64,000 nucleotides of DNA, taken from assembly GCA_051453625.1 (NCBI GenBank), contig JBOZIK010000001.1, forward strand, positions 73,155,549-73,219,548, written 5' to 3'. Numbering within the stretch: the first letter of the stretch is position 1; each line of letters opens with the position of its first letter. Position numbers and translations under genes: made by a program. Positions 34,331-47,789 of the stretch are shown piece after piece. The notes beneath the pieces were generated by a model. That model ran no database searches. It was given only the letters and a program-made list of their open reading frames with translations, and had not been told where the DNA came from. This stretch comes from Welwitschia mirabilis (taxonomy: Eukaryota > Gnetophyta > Gnetopsida > Welwitschiales).

Positions 34331-37300
34331 TGTCATATCTAAAATTACAAGACCCAATAAAAACTTTTCAAAGTTAAAATGATTACAGAAAATCAAGCTT
34401 AACAGTTATGGACTATGTGGTTATTTATAGTGTAATTTTTATTTTTGAAAATTTGTTAAGGTTGTAAACTTAGATTTACTTTAAAAGCATTTATTTTTAT
34501 ATAAAAAATTACTGAATTTTTATGCAATGGCTAGGTGTAAGAAAAAAGGGTTTAAAAAAAGATAAGTGAGCATTTATGAATTTGACACCTCATCATCCTT
34601 CCATTTTATGAATCTCCTCAGCCCTTGAGCCCTTATTATTTTTTTAACTTAAGAACCCTTACTTCTTTCATGTTTTACAAGAAATTTTAGAAGTTCTTAA
34701 CCATTGAAATATGATATTAGCTAAAAGTACATGTATGATTTAAGCTAATTCCTTTTTTTTGTGGTTTTTGCAATATTTTTATTGTTTTATCTTTTTGTTT
34801 TATAAAAATCTACCCTACTTTTTATAATTTGCTATTGTTTTGGTTGGTCGTTTTACTTAGAAACTTTGTTTTTTATTTTTTTATTATCTTTATCTATTAA
34901 TTTAATCCTTTTTAAGAGACTTGTGTTCTTTATTTGCTGGTCATAGACTAAAATTTCTAAAAACTAGATAAGATCTCTCAATTTGCAAATTCTTAGGAAC
35001 ATTTTACTGAGGCCTTAAAGTACAACTCAAAAATTTGGACTTTAATTATTAAAAATATAACTAAAACTAATGAGGTAATTAGTAGTGTGAATTTCAGAAA
35101 GAAAGCCCTCTATTAAGCTTCCATGATCATGGGAGAAAACTATCAAGATAAAAAGAAAATTTGCAGAAAATATTATATAAAATACCTAGTAGTTAGGGCA
35201 CATCTATGTAGATAGAATTTTAAATTCATAAGAACATGAAATTAATTTGAGAAATATGAAGCCTTCCTTTTAAATCTAAAAAATGTTTGTTACTTTTCCT
35301 GTATCTTGAATTAAAAATTTTGGGTATTCTTTAAACCCTATCCTCTTAATCCTTATCATACTAGGAACTATGTTTTACATAGTTCTTATTACATATTTAA
35401 TTGGAAGCTTAGTAGCTATAAAAAAGGTTGTTCATTAAGACGTAATTCTACTAAAATTTTTGAACTGTGACCCTCCCTCTTGAAGTCAAGATTAAGTATT
35501 TTAATTATGTCAAATATTCCAATATTCTACTATATAAGGCATGGCAAACATTTTTGTGAACAAAATTATTCAACATCTTTTAGCTATAAAACATTGTAAT
35601 GATACTAACTTCTTATAAGTTGATGTTTTACAATCTCTTATTTTTAAACATAGTGTATATTATTGTGTATTTATCTATGAAAAATTTTCTAATTATATAT
35701 GCATTTATAATATGTTCTTTTTACAAGGATTAGTACCATGAGAAATAATAGAAAATAAAAAAAGGGTAAGAAATAAATAACAGTTATAATTAAGTGATAT
35801 AATTGTGGTGGCATTAAATGATAGATCAAAAGCTCAAATATTAGTAAAGAAGTTAAGTAAATATTGTAATAAGTAGTTTCACACATGTTTCAAGGTTATA
35901 AAAGGTATTTGAGTTAAGTCAAGGATTTTTCCCTTTCTTCACCTCTTGTTCTCAAGCTCTCAATGGCCCTCAGTTGAGTTATTTGCAACCCTCATTCTTT
36001 TCTTTTCTCTTATTCTTTCTTTTCCATTCTCCTCCTTCTTCATCATTCTTCTTCTTCTTGTTTTTCCTTTTTTTCCTCCTCCTCGTTAGCCTTTTCTTAA
36101 GATGTAGGCCCTTTAAGTACTACTTTCAGAAGTGTCTATACTTTTAAAACCCAAATCTTAGTGGTATAAAAAATAGCCGATATCAGTGTTCTTGGATTTT
36201 ACTTATAAGTGAAGGTGTGGGCTTTAGCTTTTTAACTATAGAAGAAGTACAAAAAAAAATTATAAAAATTATATTTACAAGTTTAGAAATTACTTTGAAT
36301 TGTAAGTCCTACTTGTAGGACTTAGTTTTAGGATTTTAACTTATTCTTCTATTTTATCCTATCTGTAGGACTTTAAAAATGTGTTATAAGATTAAAAAAC
36401 CTTACTTTTATTAATATATTTCCTTTCTCTATTAGTTTTTTTCTTAATTGTAACCTTAATATATTTATATGATTTCTTCTTTGCTTTTTGTTACGGGTTA
36501 TTTCTTTCTACATTATTTTAAAATATAACTATTAAACCAAATTTATTTTATGGTTTTAGAAAAAGATGTTTTTTCCTTTAATTTTTGTAGAGGTTGTAGA
36601 CATAAAAATGATAGAATTAGTTTTATTTTTTCACTTTTTATAGTTAGGTATTTAGTTAGAAATTGTATGATAGAATAATATGTAGTTTCTGGTCTGTTTT
36701 AGTTCATTTACTTAGGTGCATTTCTACAAAATGTTTTTCTTCATTATTAGATTTATGTGAAGGCTATAAACATAAAAATGGTGGATTTGTTTCATTTGTA
36801 CACTTTAAACTATTAGGTATTTAGTTAGGATTTAGTTTGAATAAAAAATTTTAGCCTCTAATGTATTTTAGTTCATTTAAGCATGTTTTAGTTACAACAT
36901 TTTTTGTATTATAGATATTCTCAAAGAATTTTTAATGTTACTTAATGGGTTGATTTTAACTTTATAGACTTTACTCATTTTTTTTAGAATTCTTAACTCT
37001 ATATAAGTAGCTACAGTAGCAAAAAATGAAATTTTAATTTTATGTAAATAAATCTTTTTATATTATGTAGAATGTCAATCTCATAGATTTATTTTATTTT
37101 TGTAATAAATCTTTGTAAAGGTTATATTTTATCTTTTAAAGAAACTTTATAATAAAAGAAACTTGAAAGTTTACTTCTTTAAATATAGCAAGATTTTGCT
37201 TCCAAAAGTGCCTAAACCTTTGGAAGCTAATATAAGAAGGCAAAATCAATTTTAATGAAAGATAAAACCATTAAATAAATTAAATTATAAAAGAAATTTA

Positions 37301-38113
37301 TTTCTATAGTTTGACTTATTATTTTAGAAAATAAATTTCTCTATAATAAAAAGGTTACAATAATGAAAGAATAAATTTTTTCTGTGTAATAAATCTATTG
37401 TACTTTATGAAGTATAAGTTTAACATATTTCTAATTAATTTGTATAATAAATCTGTTTAAAAGTTATATCTTATCATTTAAGAGGACTCTATAATAAAAT
37501 AAAATTGGAAATTGTACTTCTTTTAAGAGTTAAACCTAATAAGCCCTTCAGTTTTGCTTTTAAAGATGCCTAAACTTTCAAAAGGTAAACTAAAAAGGTA
37601 AAAACAAGTTTAGTAGAAGTGAAGACCCTTAAATAAATTAGGTCATAAAATGAATTTTAAATTTTCTCAAAAAATTTAATTTTGAAAGAATTTAGGAATT
37701 TCACATCTTTAAGAGCTAAACCTAATGATCCATTTTGTGCTATTTTTGAAAGTGCTTAAACTTTAGGGAGCTAAAATAAAGAAGAAAAATAGGTTCAACA
37801 GAGGTTAAATCCTTTACTAAAATTAAACAAATTAAAACTTAAAAGGAGAGATTAATTAATTATTAATATCTTAAAAAGGAAGGAATTCATGTTTTAGGAA
37901 AAATATTAATGAAAAATCCTAGTAATAGATTAAGGATAAGAAAGTTCAAAGTATGAAATTTTATAGTTCAAATCTAAATAGAATCAGATAATAAATCATT
38001 CCGAATTGTATAGTGCTAATAATATATCCTCTAGGATTTAACAATTTAATAATAAATTAGTTAATTTAATATATAACTTAATACACGAACCTTATGAGGG
38101 CTATGATGTGATA
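34331..38113 (+). repeat. 3' LTR of the gypsy element
   Basis: 3783 bp, starts TGTCATATCT after the polypurine tract and ends near ATGATGTGATA (ancestral ending probably ..TGACA). Partner of 26136-29883. Confidence 0.8.
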
Positions 38114-40889
38114 GGAAGAAACAATAGAATACTAAGCATACTAATCAAAAGGATCATACAAAGTAATTCTAAGAAATCTAATTTAAAAGAGAACTAACAA
38201 AGAGAATTTTAAAAATAATTACACATAAAGTATTAAAGAAAGGATTATAAAACAAATTGAGAAGAGGACATTAAGCGAGATCTATATAACAAATTCAAGG
38301 TTATCAACAAATAATGAAAGAACTTTACATAAAGTATGAAATAAGATAGATGAGAAGAATATTTACCAAATAATAATATAAGAAGCTATGGAGCAATATG
38401 TGTAACTGATACAAAAGACTCATTTCAGCAAAGTTTATACATATTTCAAAGAATAATGCATTAAAAAAAAGGAAAAATAAATTGAGAAAGACACCAAGAA
38501 AAATAAATAAATAAACTTAAATTTCAAAGATATATTAAGATAGCATAGTGGAGGATCTCCATCCTTTCATGATTGATAATGAAATCAATTTATGAAAGAT
38601 CCCATAATAAAATACCATCACAAATTAGTAATATAACGGTAAACTAGATATATTTTGCTTACAACAAATAAATATAAATGAGTCATATATTCTAGATCTT
38701 ATCAATAGAATATTTTAAAATGCAAATTTTCTTTTCATTTCACTAGAAGACATATTTGGTAGTTTTTGATAACTACTAAGACCATTTTGACATGTCTTAA
38801 GATAAGTATTACAAAATTGGATTAGTAATAGAATTAGGATCAAAAAATAGTAGTGGTATTTAGTGAAGATGTATGAGTGAATAACAAGAGATAAAAGGGT
38901 TCCTTTTTTAATAGCTTTACTTATAAATTATTAAAATTATAATAAGTAGTAATATTTATAGATTTAAATAGTGTCATAAGTGCTAAAGAAAATGTGGCAA
39001 GAGATTATATTAGAGAAATAGAAAGGTGAAAGGTTCTTTAATAGTACTTAAAGAATTATAATTATATGGTATTTCTCCAAGCAAAAATAAATATAAATGA
39101 TCAAATAAGATATTGTACAATACAAGGACTTTTTTATAAGTTGAAGAAGATATTAATTAGTGCTTAATGATTACAAACATATGGGATGGATACTTTACAT
39201 ACTTTATCTAGATATATCTCTGATAATTGATTAAATCTCTTTAAAAATTCAAAGATTGAACATCCTTGAAGGATGTTTTAATGGAAAATTTCAAAGATTT
39301 ATCATTAATTATTAAAGGTACAAAATCCTTATTTTCCTTAAAAATAAATATAAAAATGTAGCCATTTGTATTAAAATATTTCTACATAATGTTTTTTTAT
39401 TATTTAACAAATAATTTTATATGGTTGTGTTATATTGGAATAAACAAGTAAATAAATATTAGAATAACATAAAGGAGGATTAAAAATTTATAATGAAATA
39501 ACTTAAATAAAAACCAAGTGATATACACTATGTATCTTAAAGCTAAATTGATACCTTTCAGAAAAGAGTTTATTTGTCAACTTAAAGCATATGTTTATAA
39601 TCTCTTAAGTTCCATTATTAGTAAATTTTCTAAAAGATTATTTTGTGTGATTTAAGATAGGTATTATAAAAAAATGATTTTCCTTAAAAATGAAATATTC
39701 AAGAGTAATTTTTTCATTATAATTATAGAGAATTTTAGATTATTAAAAAATGAAAAGAACTTTAAAGGATTTGGAACAACATAGAAAGAAATATGAAAAT
39801 TTATTTTAAAATATTAGAGGAGACATTTTTTTTTAAGTTTACTTCTTTAAATGCTACTCTAGCCTTCTTTATATAAATTCAAATTAGTAAGATAAGTACA
39901 TGATATAATCATTCAAAGATTAAAATGGAAAATTGATCTTATATCCCTCAAAAATAGTGGATGTGTTGACTTTGCAACTAGAATTTTGTTGAAGATGAAT
40001 ATCTTATCTCTCTTGAATAACCTTTAATAAATAACATATAAAATAAATAGCACATCAAATCTCATTATTTAGTTTAATTATTACAACTTTTATTAAAATT
40101 ATAGGTAATTTTATAATTGAAACCTTTAATAATATATCATCAACATTTCTTTTCTCAAGTAAATCCTTATTGTCTTGGGATATAATATAAAATTTCAATT
40201 ACAATTTTAGTTTCATCCATCTTGAATGCCAATCCAACTTTTAAGTTCATGTTTATACTTAGAAGAATAATTTTATTAAAAATGCTTGAAATATTATAGA
40301 TCTACTATGTTATCATGTAAATTCATCTTTACTAGGGAAAGTTGTTAATCTTCATTAAAAGTTTTAACCTTCAATTACCAAATCACCTTTTTTAACTTGA
40401 AAATGTAAGTACATGCTATATAATATCTTTTAATCATTGAAGTTATTTATCTTTATCTTTAAATTGATATCATATCTAAAGATTAAGAAAAATTAAGAAA
40501 TTTAGAAAATCATAAATTTAAAACTAATCCTTAGAATATCATAAGACATTTTGCATAAGTTACATAAATAAGTATCTAGTAATGATTTCCTATGCATTTG
40601 TGATTAAAATAAAACATTTATTTAAAATAAAAATTATGGTTCAAAAATCAAACTAATAAAATTTAAATTTTTAAATAGTTAAAATGTTAATTTAATCATG
40701 ATCAAAATTTATAACAATCTAAGATCTTACTACCTTATAACAGCTAATTATAGAATCGAAACAACCATAGAGGTAGGTAAATAAGTATTTTCAATTGACA
40801 TATTTTTAGCTTAATAAATCTTAGTCTAAATAAAAAAATTTTAAAATTAAAGATAAACTAACTCTAAATAAATATTAAACAAAAATAAA
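38114..40889. other. unassigned AT-rich DNA
   Basis: No retrotransposon domain, LTR pair or host gene was recognised. It is probably very old repeat sequence by composition alone. Confidence 0.4.
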
Positions 40890-43209
40890 ATGCATATTAC
40901 CATAAATTTTATACTGGTTTGAAATAAACCCCACTTCACCCTTAGAAGATATTCAAATAACTAGGATCTTCTAAATCTTAGCTGAATCAAGAAGATAGCG
41001 AGCTAGCAAGGCTATTATAAATCTTAGTTTAATCAAGAAGATATCTAAATAGTAAGGCTATTCTAAATCTTCATTGAATAATTAATATAAAGGTTTTCAA
41101 AGTTAACATATAATATTAACATTTATACTTTTATAAGTTAGGTGAGAAAGAGAATGAATCCTTGGTGCTCACAGTTACTCAAAAATGTAAGTAATATAGA
41201 ACAGTCCTTATTTATAAAACAAGGTACAGATTTTAACATAAAGGATAAAGATTTAATAGTAATATGTTTTAGCTATGCCAAAATTATAAGTAACCTTTTT
41301 ACATACATTTTCTAAGATTAGCAAATCCCTGATGCTAAAGATAAAAGATAATTTTCTTTATAAAGATCCCCTAAAAAAGATAGTTGCTAGTAAATTAACC
41401 ATTTGATGAAGAAATCTAGTAATAAATAAATGACACTAAAAAATAAAATAATTACTAAACTAATTAAAATTAATTTTATCCATAGGTTTAGTTCACCTAA
41501 TAAGGTACCTAGTCAACTCCATTAAGGACAAGATCTAGACAAAGAATAGTTTATTTAACTTGATCAGGGATATAATTGTCCTAACCTAAACAAGTCTAAC
41601 ATTTTTTTCAACTTAATGATGGTTTGATTATTTGAATTAGGATACCTTAATAGGTCCATTATAGGTCTGATGGTCCTAATTAGGATCTAATTGATCACAT
41701 CTTTAAAAAATTAAAGCTAAGATTAAAAATGACATCAGTCTTTGACCATCCTCTAATGTTGAAATACTACTGAATAAATCTATACCACATATTTCATTTT
41801 TGCAATCATAATATTTATGAGTTTGACATCAATTAAAAATATAAAGTCTAATAATCTTCCCATTTAACATTTATGGAAAACAGATAAAAAGGATTTCAAA
41901 TTAACATTAACAAAACCTAAGGAATTAACATTGTAAGATTTCCCTAAGAAATTGATTCATGAATAAATTAATTTAAAAAAGTATAATATGTTTATTTTAG
42001 TTAGAATAAAATATGATTACATGTTAAGCTTATGTCTAGTACAAAATATTATAACACTACATATATCTAATTACAAAACATTATGCCTTTTATTTTCTTA
42101 AATAACAAAAACTTTAGTACTATATTTTTCTAATTACAAAAATATTACTAAGTAAGTACTGATACATCTAAGTAAGTATTATATTTCTTCCCCTTTTAAC
42201 ATCAATGATAAAGAAAATACAAAAACATATAAATAGAGATAGAAAGTAATACTCAGATTTAAGCTCAAAAGAATATCTTTCTAAGAGGAACTCTTTAACA
42301 TCTGAGGAATCATCTTATGCTTCCTCACTTGAAGTATTAGAAATAGTAGTACTTAAAGAAACAAGATATTATTTAATGTAATGAGTTCTAAACTCAACTT
42401 TCTTAAAAAGAGAGATAGCATTTAATGTTAAGGAGAAAGATTAACAGGAGGAGTTTTGAGAGTTTGTAATGGAATTGTTTTTTAAAAATATGTATCCTAG
42501 ATAAGATAAAACATTTAATGGCATTCATTGTAGTAAGAAACTCAAGCTTAAGATAAAATATAATGTTGGAAAATGCCCAAATATTTGTAATAGGGAAAAA
42601 ATAGGATAAATATATAGACTTATGATATTCCAGCTAAGAAACTAGGATTTTTACAAATAATAAAAGGAACATTACTATATTAATTTTTAAATAATAAAAT
42701 AAAGTAAGTAATGATTAGAATTTTCATTATTTTAGCCAACAAGTAAAAGACTATTATAAATGAAGATTAAGTGAATAAAAAACAAAATCTATTAAGAAGA
42801 GAGAAGATAGGAAGAGTATTCTTTTAAATGATATTTATTTCATAGAGTGTCCTTTTCACTTGATTTTTATTCTTCATACTATCTATAAGTGGTCATAGAT
42901 ATTTAAACCTTCCTCCTAGGATTTTCATAACATTTGAAATACGATATATGTGAATTAAAATGTTCTGACTAAGGTAGTTAAGTTTAAATTCTTAAAATTG
43001 AAATAAGAATATAAGAAGAGCATACTCTAGATTCAAAACATTTATAAAATAGAGAAGTCCTAGCTTGCTTAGTAACTTTTTGAGGTCTCTTTAACTCATG
43101 AATATCATGAGATTTATAATTCCTTTCATAATACACTAGATTCTCTTTTTTACTAAGAACTTATTAATATTTTCTTTTAGCATTCTTATTAAAAAATAGA
43201 ATGATATCT
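40890..43209 (-). mobile_element. probable copia/Sirevirus 3' end on the minus strand
   Basis: On the minus strand, TGTTAGACTTG begins at 41601 just after an A-rich run (41608-41602), as an LTR start would. Upstream of it lies a Ser/Glu-rich coding remnant followed by GATGTTAAAAGGGGAAGAAA (within 42210-42181). That resembles the GATG..AAAGGGGGAGA purine tract typical of Sirevirus 3' regions. The other LTR and pol were not found. The left border is a guess and the right side is cut by the copia element at 43210. Confidence 0.35.
40973..41082. repeat. 46-bp tandem repeat, about 2.4 copies
   Basis: Units 40973-41018 and 41019-41064 share AAATCTTAG..AATCAAGAAGATA and AAGGCTATT. A third partial unit starts at 41065. 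Confidence 0.8.
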
Positions 43210-44317
43210 TATTGTTCCACCATCTAGTTGTCAATTGATAATAAACCAAAGCTCTCTAGTAAAATAGTAATAACCTAAACATGTTGTACAATTTAAAGTA
43301 ATCCTACCAATTAGAATCACAAAACAAACACAATACATACTAGCTAAAACATGAGAACTACATATAAGTATTATGAACTAACATGAATAACTTTAAGAAA
43401 ACTTGAAAAATCAATAGATCGTTGACTAGCCTCTATCTATAAATTGACTATCTATTACAGAAACCTCAATATAATAACCAACAATTAATCATCTCTCTTA
43501 AAGTGGTCAATACCCTAATTCAAAAAGTTCTAGATTTATTTTATGATTAATGAAATCATCAAAAGGATCAATAACCTATAGATATACCAAAACATGAAGA
43601 TTTCATCAAGGATTTAACTAAGAAAGAATAGGGATCAACTAATTTAGGGACCAATCAAAAAGCAATATAAGGTTGAATGACATGCACTTAGTTGTAACTA
43701 AAACTAGTTATTGAAGATCAAATCTAATCATTAAACAAAGTCTTTGGAGGGATAAATAACTATTCTAAATGGTGCTAATAGTCATATCTCATGTAGTGAT
43801 AACCTAAAATAGTAAAAATACACTTGTTATACATAGAATAACTATTATATGAATTAAAAACTTATGACCTATTGATCTATCAACTTTAACTATCTGTTTC
43901 ACACACTCCATCTTCCTACTTTTGATGGTCTATCTTCATTATACTACTCATTTCTATAAATTAAGTTGACTGGGCTTATTTGAAAGTTGAGGATTACTAT
44001 AAAATCTTGGTTACAAGGTTAAGAACTATTACAAAGCCTCGTTAAAGTGTTTATTAGAGGCTATACTTAGTTATAAAGAAAATGGCTTATTTTCTCTACT
44101 TTATACTTTTTCTATCTCATATGCTTAGTATTATATTCTGCTAAATTGGTTAAATCATTTCCTATAATATTACTTTAACTATTAATTAATTGAAAATAAA
44201 TTTAATTTTATTACATTACAATTATTAATGTTCCAACTTAGTATTAAGCTTTTAAATTATAAAAACAACCTATGATGTCCTATTTAGTCCTTCTCTCTAA
44301 GATAGTTAATCCTAAAA
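43210..44317 (+). repeat. 5' LTR of the copia element
   Basis: 1108 bp, matches 60146-61241 throughout (for example AGAATAACTATTATATG and TGCTAAATTGGTTAAATCATT). Ends CTAAAA where the partner has CTAACA. Confidence 0.8.
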
Positions 44318-44319
44318 AT

Positions 44320-44331
44320 TGCTATTAGAGC
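44320..44331 (+). other. primer-binding site of the copia element
   Basis: TGCTATTAGAGC against tRNA-iMet consensus TGGTATCAGAGC (two differences), two bases after the LTR end. Confidence 0.7.
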
Positions 44332-44341
44332 NNNNNNNNNN
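44332..44341. other. 10-N gap
   Basis: Ten unknown bases immediately after the primer-binding site. Confidence 0.95.
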
Positions 44342-44394
44342 ATAAGATTTTTTTTTTATTGTTGTTATTTAACTATTTAATAGGAATTCAATAA

Positions 44395-45400
44395 TGAAAG
44401 GCCACTCAATCAACCATTCATCTCAATTTAATGCTAACAAACATGAATTTGGGAAGACTAGGAGGTAGTTGTTTATTAAGGTACTAAATTTCAATTATTG
44501 GATCATTGTATAAGATGTATTTTCTCCACCTATGATAGCAATAGAAAATAATGGTATAACTATATCTATTTTTAATAAAATAATTAAAAAAAAGATGGAT
44601 AAAAGTACAAAGCTATTCTACACAAAAAGCTCATGCATGGTATATGTTATGGACTTAATGCAAAAGGTTATAAGAAGCTAAGAAATTTTAAAACTACTAC
44701 AAATCTTTAAGGTTACTTTTAGGTGACTTGTTAAGTAGTTAATTAAATTAATGAAATGAAGAAACAAATGTTGATAACCAAATTTAATAAGATTAAAATT
44801 CAAGAGGATGAAACATTGTCATATTTCCAAAACAAATTAATGAACGTTGTAAATGGCCTATGTAGAATTAAGAAGATATTTAAAACTAGTTAAATTATTA
44901 ATAAGATATTAAGATAACTTACAAAGGCATATGGGAATAAGGTATTATCAATTGGATACACAATGAATACTAAGAAAATAAAATTAAAGGAATTGGTAGT
45001 TCATATTCTAAACTTTGAGATACAACATCTCCATAGAAGTAATAAAAGAAAACATATGGCTCTAAATGGTAATTAATTATCCTATTTCAAAGCTAAAAAT
45101 GATGATACTTCTAGTTCTTATTCCTTTAATTTTGATTCTAACATGGATGAAGAGTTTGTGTGTTTTACTAGAAAGTTTAAAAATATATTAATAGGTAAAA
45201 AGTATAAAGTAGAAAGAATCACAATGAATATATCTCTAAATCCAAGGGTAAATTAAGAGAGAATATTATCCAATGATATGCATCCAAAGGATATGAACAC
45301 ATGGTAGTTTAAGGTTCAAACATTAAGGAAAATTAGCATCAATAAATATGCAATGTAGCCACTTATAATAGTGATGATTTAGATAGATAAGATGGTTAGA
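44395..45400 (+). pseudogene. copia gag remnant
   Basis: Decayed copia Gag. Recognisable pieces include a WDKMDKS-like segment (about 44595), a KVTF segment (about 44710), an INERCKWPM-like TNIVNGL equivalent (about 44840) and KKIKLKELVVHILNFEIQ (about 44975-45030), which aligns with the KLKLEELIGSLM..E region of Sirevirus Gag. No intact zinc knuckle was found. Confidence 0.7.
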
Positions 45401-46299
45401 TTAATACAGGATTATCATTGATAACTTTCATCTTATGAAATGTTTTTTTAATGTCTAAGGTAAATGAAGGTTTTAGTTTTGATTTGATTAAACCTCATGA
45501 ACTAGAATTGAAAAATGTTTTAGATCTTATAAGAAATGAAGGAAGTGATGATGAAGAGGACTAATTTTCCAACATTAGTTGTGATGACATGACTAAAGTG
45601 GAAGAGAATAAAGATGATGAGGTTGATAATAACATTTAAGATAAATCCTTTAGGGAAGCATACCAAGGGCTCTACGAGAAAAGTATGAATATCTTCAAGG
45701 ATAATATCCATCTTAAAATAGGTATTACAAAATATGAGAAAGAGGAAAATATCATCTTATATAAGCTAGAGCTAGCAAAGAGAAATTTAATAACAAAAGT
45801 CACATTCTATTAGAAGGAATTAAATGTCTTTAAAACATCTTCAAAGCTAGAGAATAAGAAAGCGAGTACTTAATTTTGAAAACTAATGATTCAGAAAATA
45901 TTATTTTGATCTTTTCTATAGATCACTATTTATTAAAAAATATGCTATTTAAGTAAAGAATACCAAGTAATAAGAGTGGATTAGGATATATCCATCACTC
46001 TCTTCTTCATTTTTTCTTACATCATTAAACAAGAATGAAGCTTCAATCACAAAAGGCTCCAAATCAAGTAGCATCCAACCATATTCTCAAAATATTGAAT
46101 TTAGTAGTTTATTAAAAAAAAAAAAGAGGTGACAAATCACTTTTATAATAGTCCTAGGCATACAAAACTTAATGTTTATATTATCAATGCATTTTCTAAA
46201 TTTAACACCTTACTTTGATTTTAATTCATTATAAAAATCACTAATTTTTATACTAGATGAATTAATGGTAAAGCACAAAACATGTTTTAATTGATACTA

Positions 46300-46930
46300 C
46301 TTTATCTAGCATTGATGATGTGTATTGATATTTTCATAGTGATCACTAAAGATACATGATGAGAGATACAAGTAGATTCATGAAGATGGAAAAATGTAGT
46401 GGAGGTATTGTGACTGTTGGAAATAATGGTAAGGCACTAGGGAATGGAATTGGCATTGCTAATGGTAAGGACTTTTCAACTATTCATAATGCACTCTACA
46501 TTAATGGGTTAAAATATAACCTTCTAAGCACCAATCATATTTATAATATAGGTATACATATATTTTTTGTTACTTTCAATTATCATGTTCTTAATAAAAA
46601 TGATAATGTTATTATTTAAGATGATATAAAATGAGATTGCATATTTCATTAAATAGTCATTAGAAAGTAAATGTCTTTATTCGATTTCATCTACTGAGTG
46701 TAGATTATAGCATAAGTGAGTAGGTCATGTAAGTTACAAAAATTTGCTCAACATGACTAAAAATGATATAATAAATGGTTTGCCCACAATCAACAAGGTT
46801 AAATATGAGTTGTATAGAGCATGTCAACTAGGTAAATAGACCTATAAGATATTTTTAAAGATGGATTAAATTTCATCCTTGAGTGCCTTAGATTTGCTTC
46901 ATTTGGTTGGATTCTCAATATTTACAAGGG
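46300..46930 (+). pseudogene. copia protease end and GAG_pre-integrase/integrase N terminus
   Basis: Open for 87 codons at 46356-46619: GGIVTVGNNGKALGNGIG followed by ALYINGLKYNLLS, the stretch that follows the protease in copia polyproteins. The protease active site, normally DSG, is unrecognisable just upstream. Then comes the pre-integrase motif KYELYRACQLGK (about 46800-46840) and LSALDLLHL (about 46880-46905) leading into the integrase core, which is degraded beyond about 46930. Confidence 0.8.
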
Positions 46931-47789
46931 TTTTATTCTTAAGATAAAATAATAAAAGCTTTGATAAGTTTAAAGTATCATGTATAAGATTAAAAAGTAA
47001 AACTAGATAAAACACTAAGAGGATTACAAGTGATCATGAAGGAGAGTTTGAAAATTAGAAGTTTGAGGATTGGTATTAAGATAAGGGGGTTGTGCATGAA
47101 TTACCAGCCCATAGGACACCTTAATAGGGGTTTGTAAAAAATAATCATAATGATGTTATAAGAGAAGCACATACCCAAGAGGTTTTGGATAGAATGCTTT
47201 AAAACATCTTGTTATATATCTAATTCAGCTTTTCCAAGGCTTGGTATGACTAAGATACCTAATGTAATTTGAAAAGATAAGAAATAAAATGCATCATATT
47301 TTACGATTTTTGGGAGTAAGTGCAATATTTTAAAGAATGGTATAAACATAAAAATTTATAATTCCAAATAAGTAGAAGGTATTTTTATAAGATGCTCAAA
47401 TATTAGTAAAAAATACAGAGTATTCAACGTGAGTTTTAAAAGAGTGAAAAATGTTTTTATATTAGGATTAATGAAGAAGAAAGTAAGATAAAAAATAATG
47501 ATAAAGAAGTATAGTTAAGTAATGAAATAATTACATTAAATACTCAAATAGCTAATTCTATCCTCTTTAGTTTTCATTTTTCACCTAAGGATTCTTCAAC
47601 ATCCACCTCTTAAGAAAAAACAAAGGACATTAACATGTTAAATGATTGGTTAATAGGCCTAGTCATTGGTAATGTCTTTAATCAGAATAAGACAAGGATC
47701 TCCCTATGTACTAATATTTATTTTGTCTTAACATTAGAGTCTAATAATTTTGAAGAGACTAAAAACGATGAATGTGGGATTAATGCTAT

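Larger units (their letters stand above)
26136..38113 (+). mobile_element. Ty3/gypsy LTR retrotransposon, about 12 kb, degenerate
   Basis: Long direct repeats (26136-29883 and 34331-38113) flank an interior of 4.4 kb with a decayed tRNA-iMet primer site, a gag zinc knuckle, protease trace, reverse transcriptase, RNase H and integrase in that order. RT-RH-INT order defines Ty3/gypsy. The polypurine tract AAGGTTGGGAGAA (34318-34330) precedes the 3' LTR start TGTCATATCT. Both LTRs have diverged widely and coding frames are full of stops, so the insertion is old. No matching target-site duplication was seen (ACACA on the left, GGAAG on the right). Confidence 0.85.

Noticed and set aside
38114-38118. 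Target-site duplication for the gypsy element
   Set aside because: GGAAG on the right does not match ACACA on the left; the ends are too decayed to call one.
40973-41082. CRISPR-like array
   Set aside because: The repeats are contiguous with no spacers and the genome is eukaryotic; it is a simple tandem repeat.
46356-46619. An 87-codon open frame as a host gene
   Set aside because: It matches the copia segment after the protease and lies in order with gag, integrase and RT.
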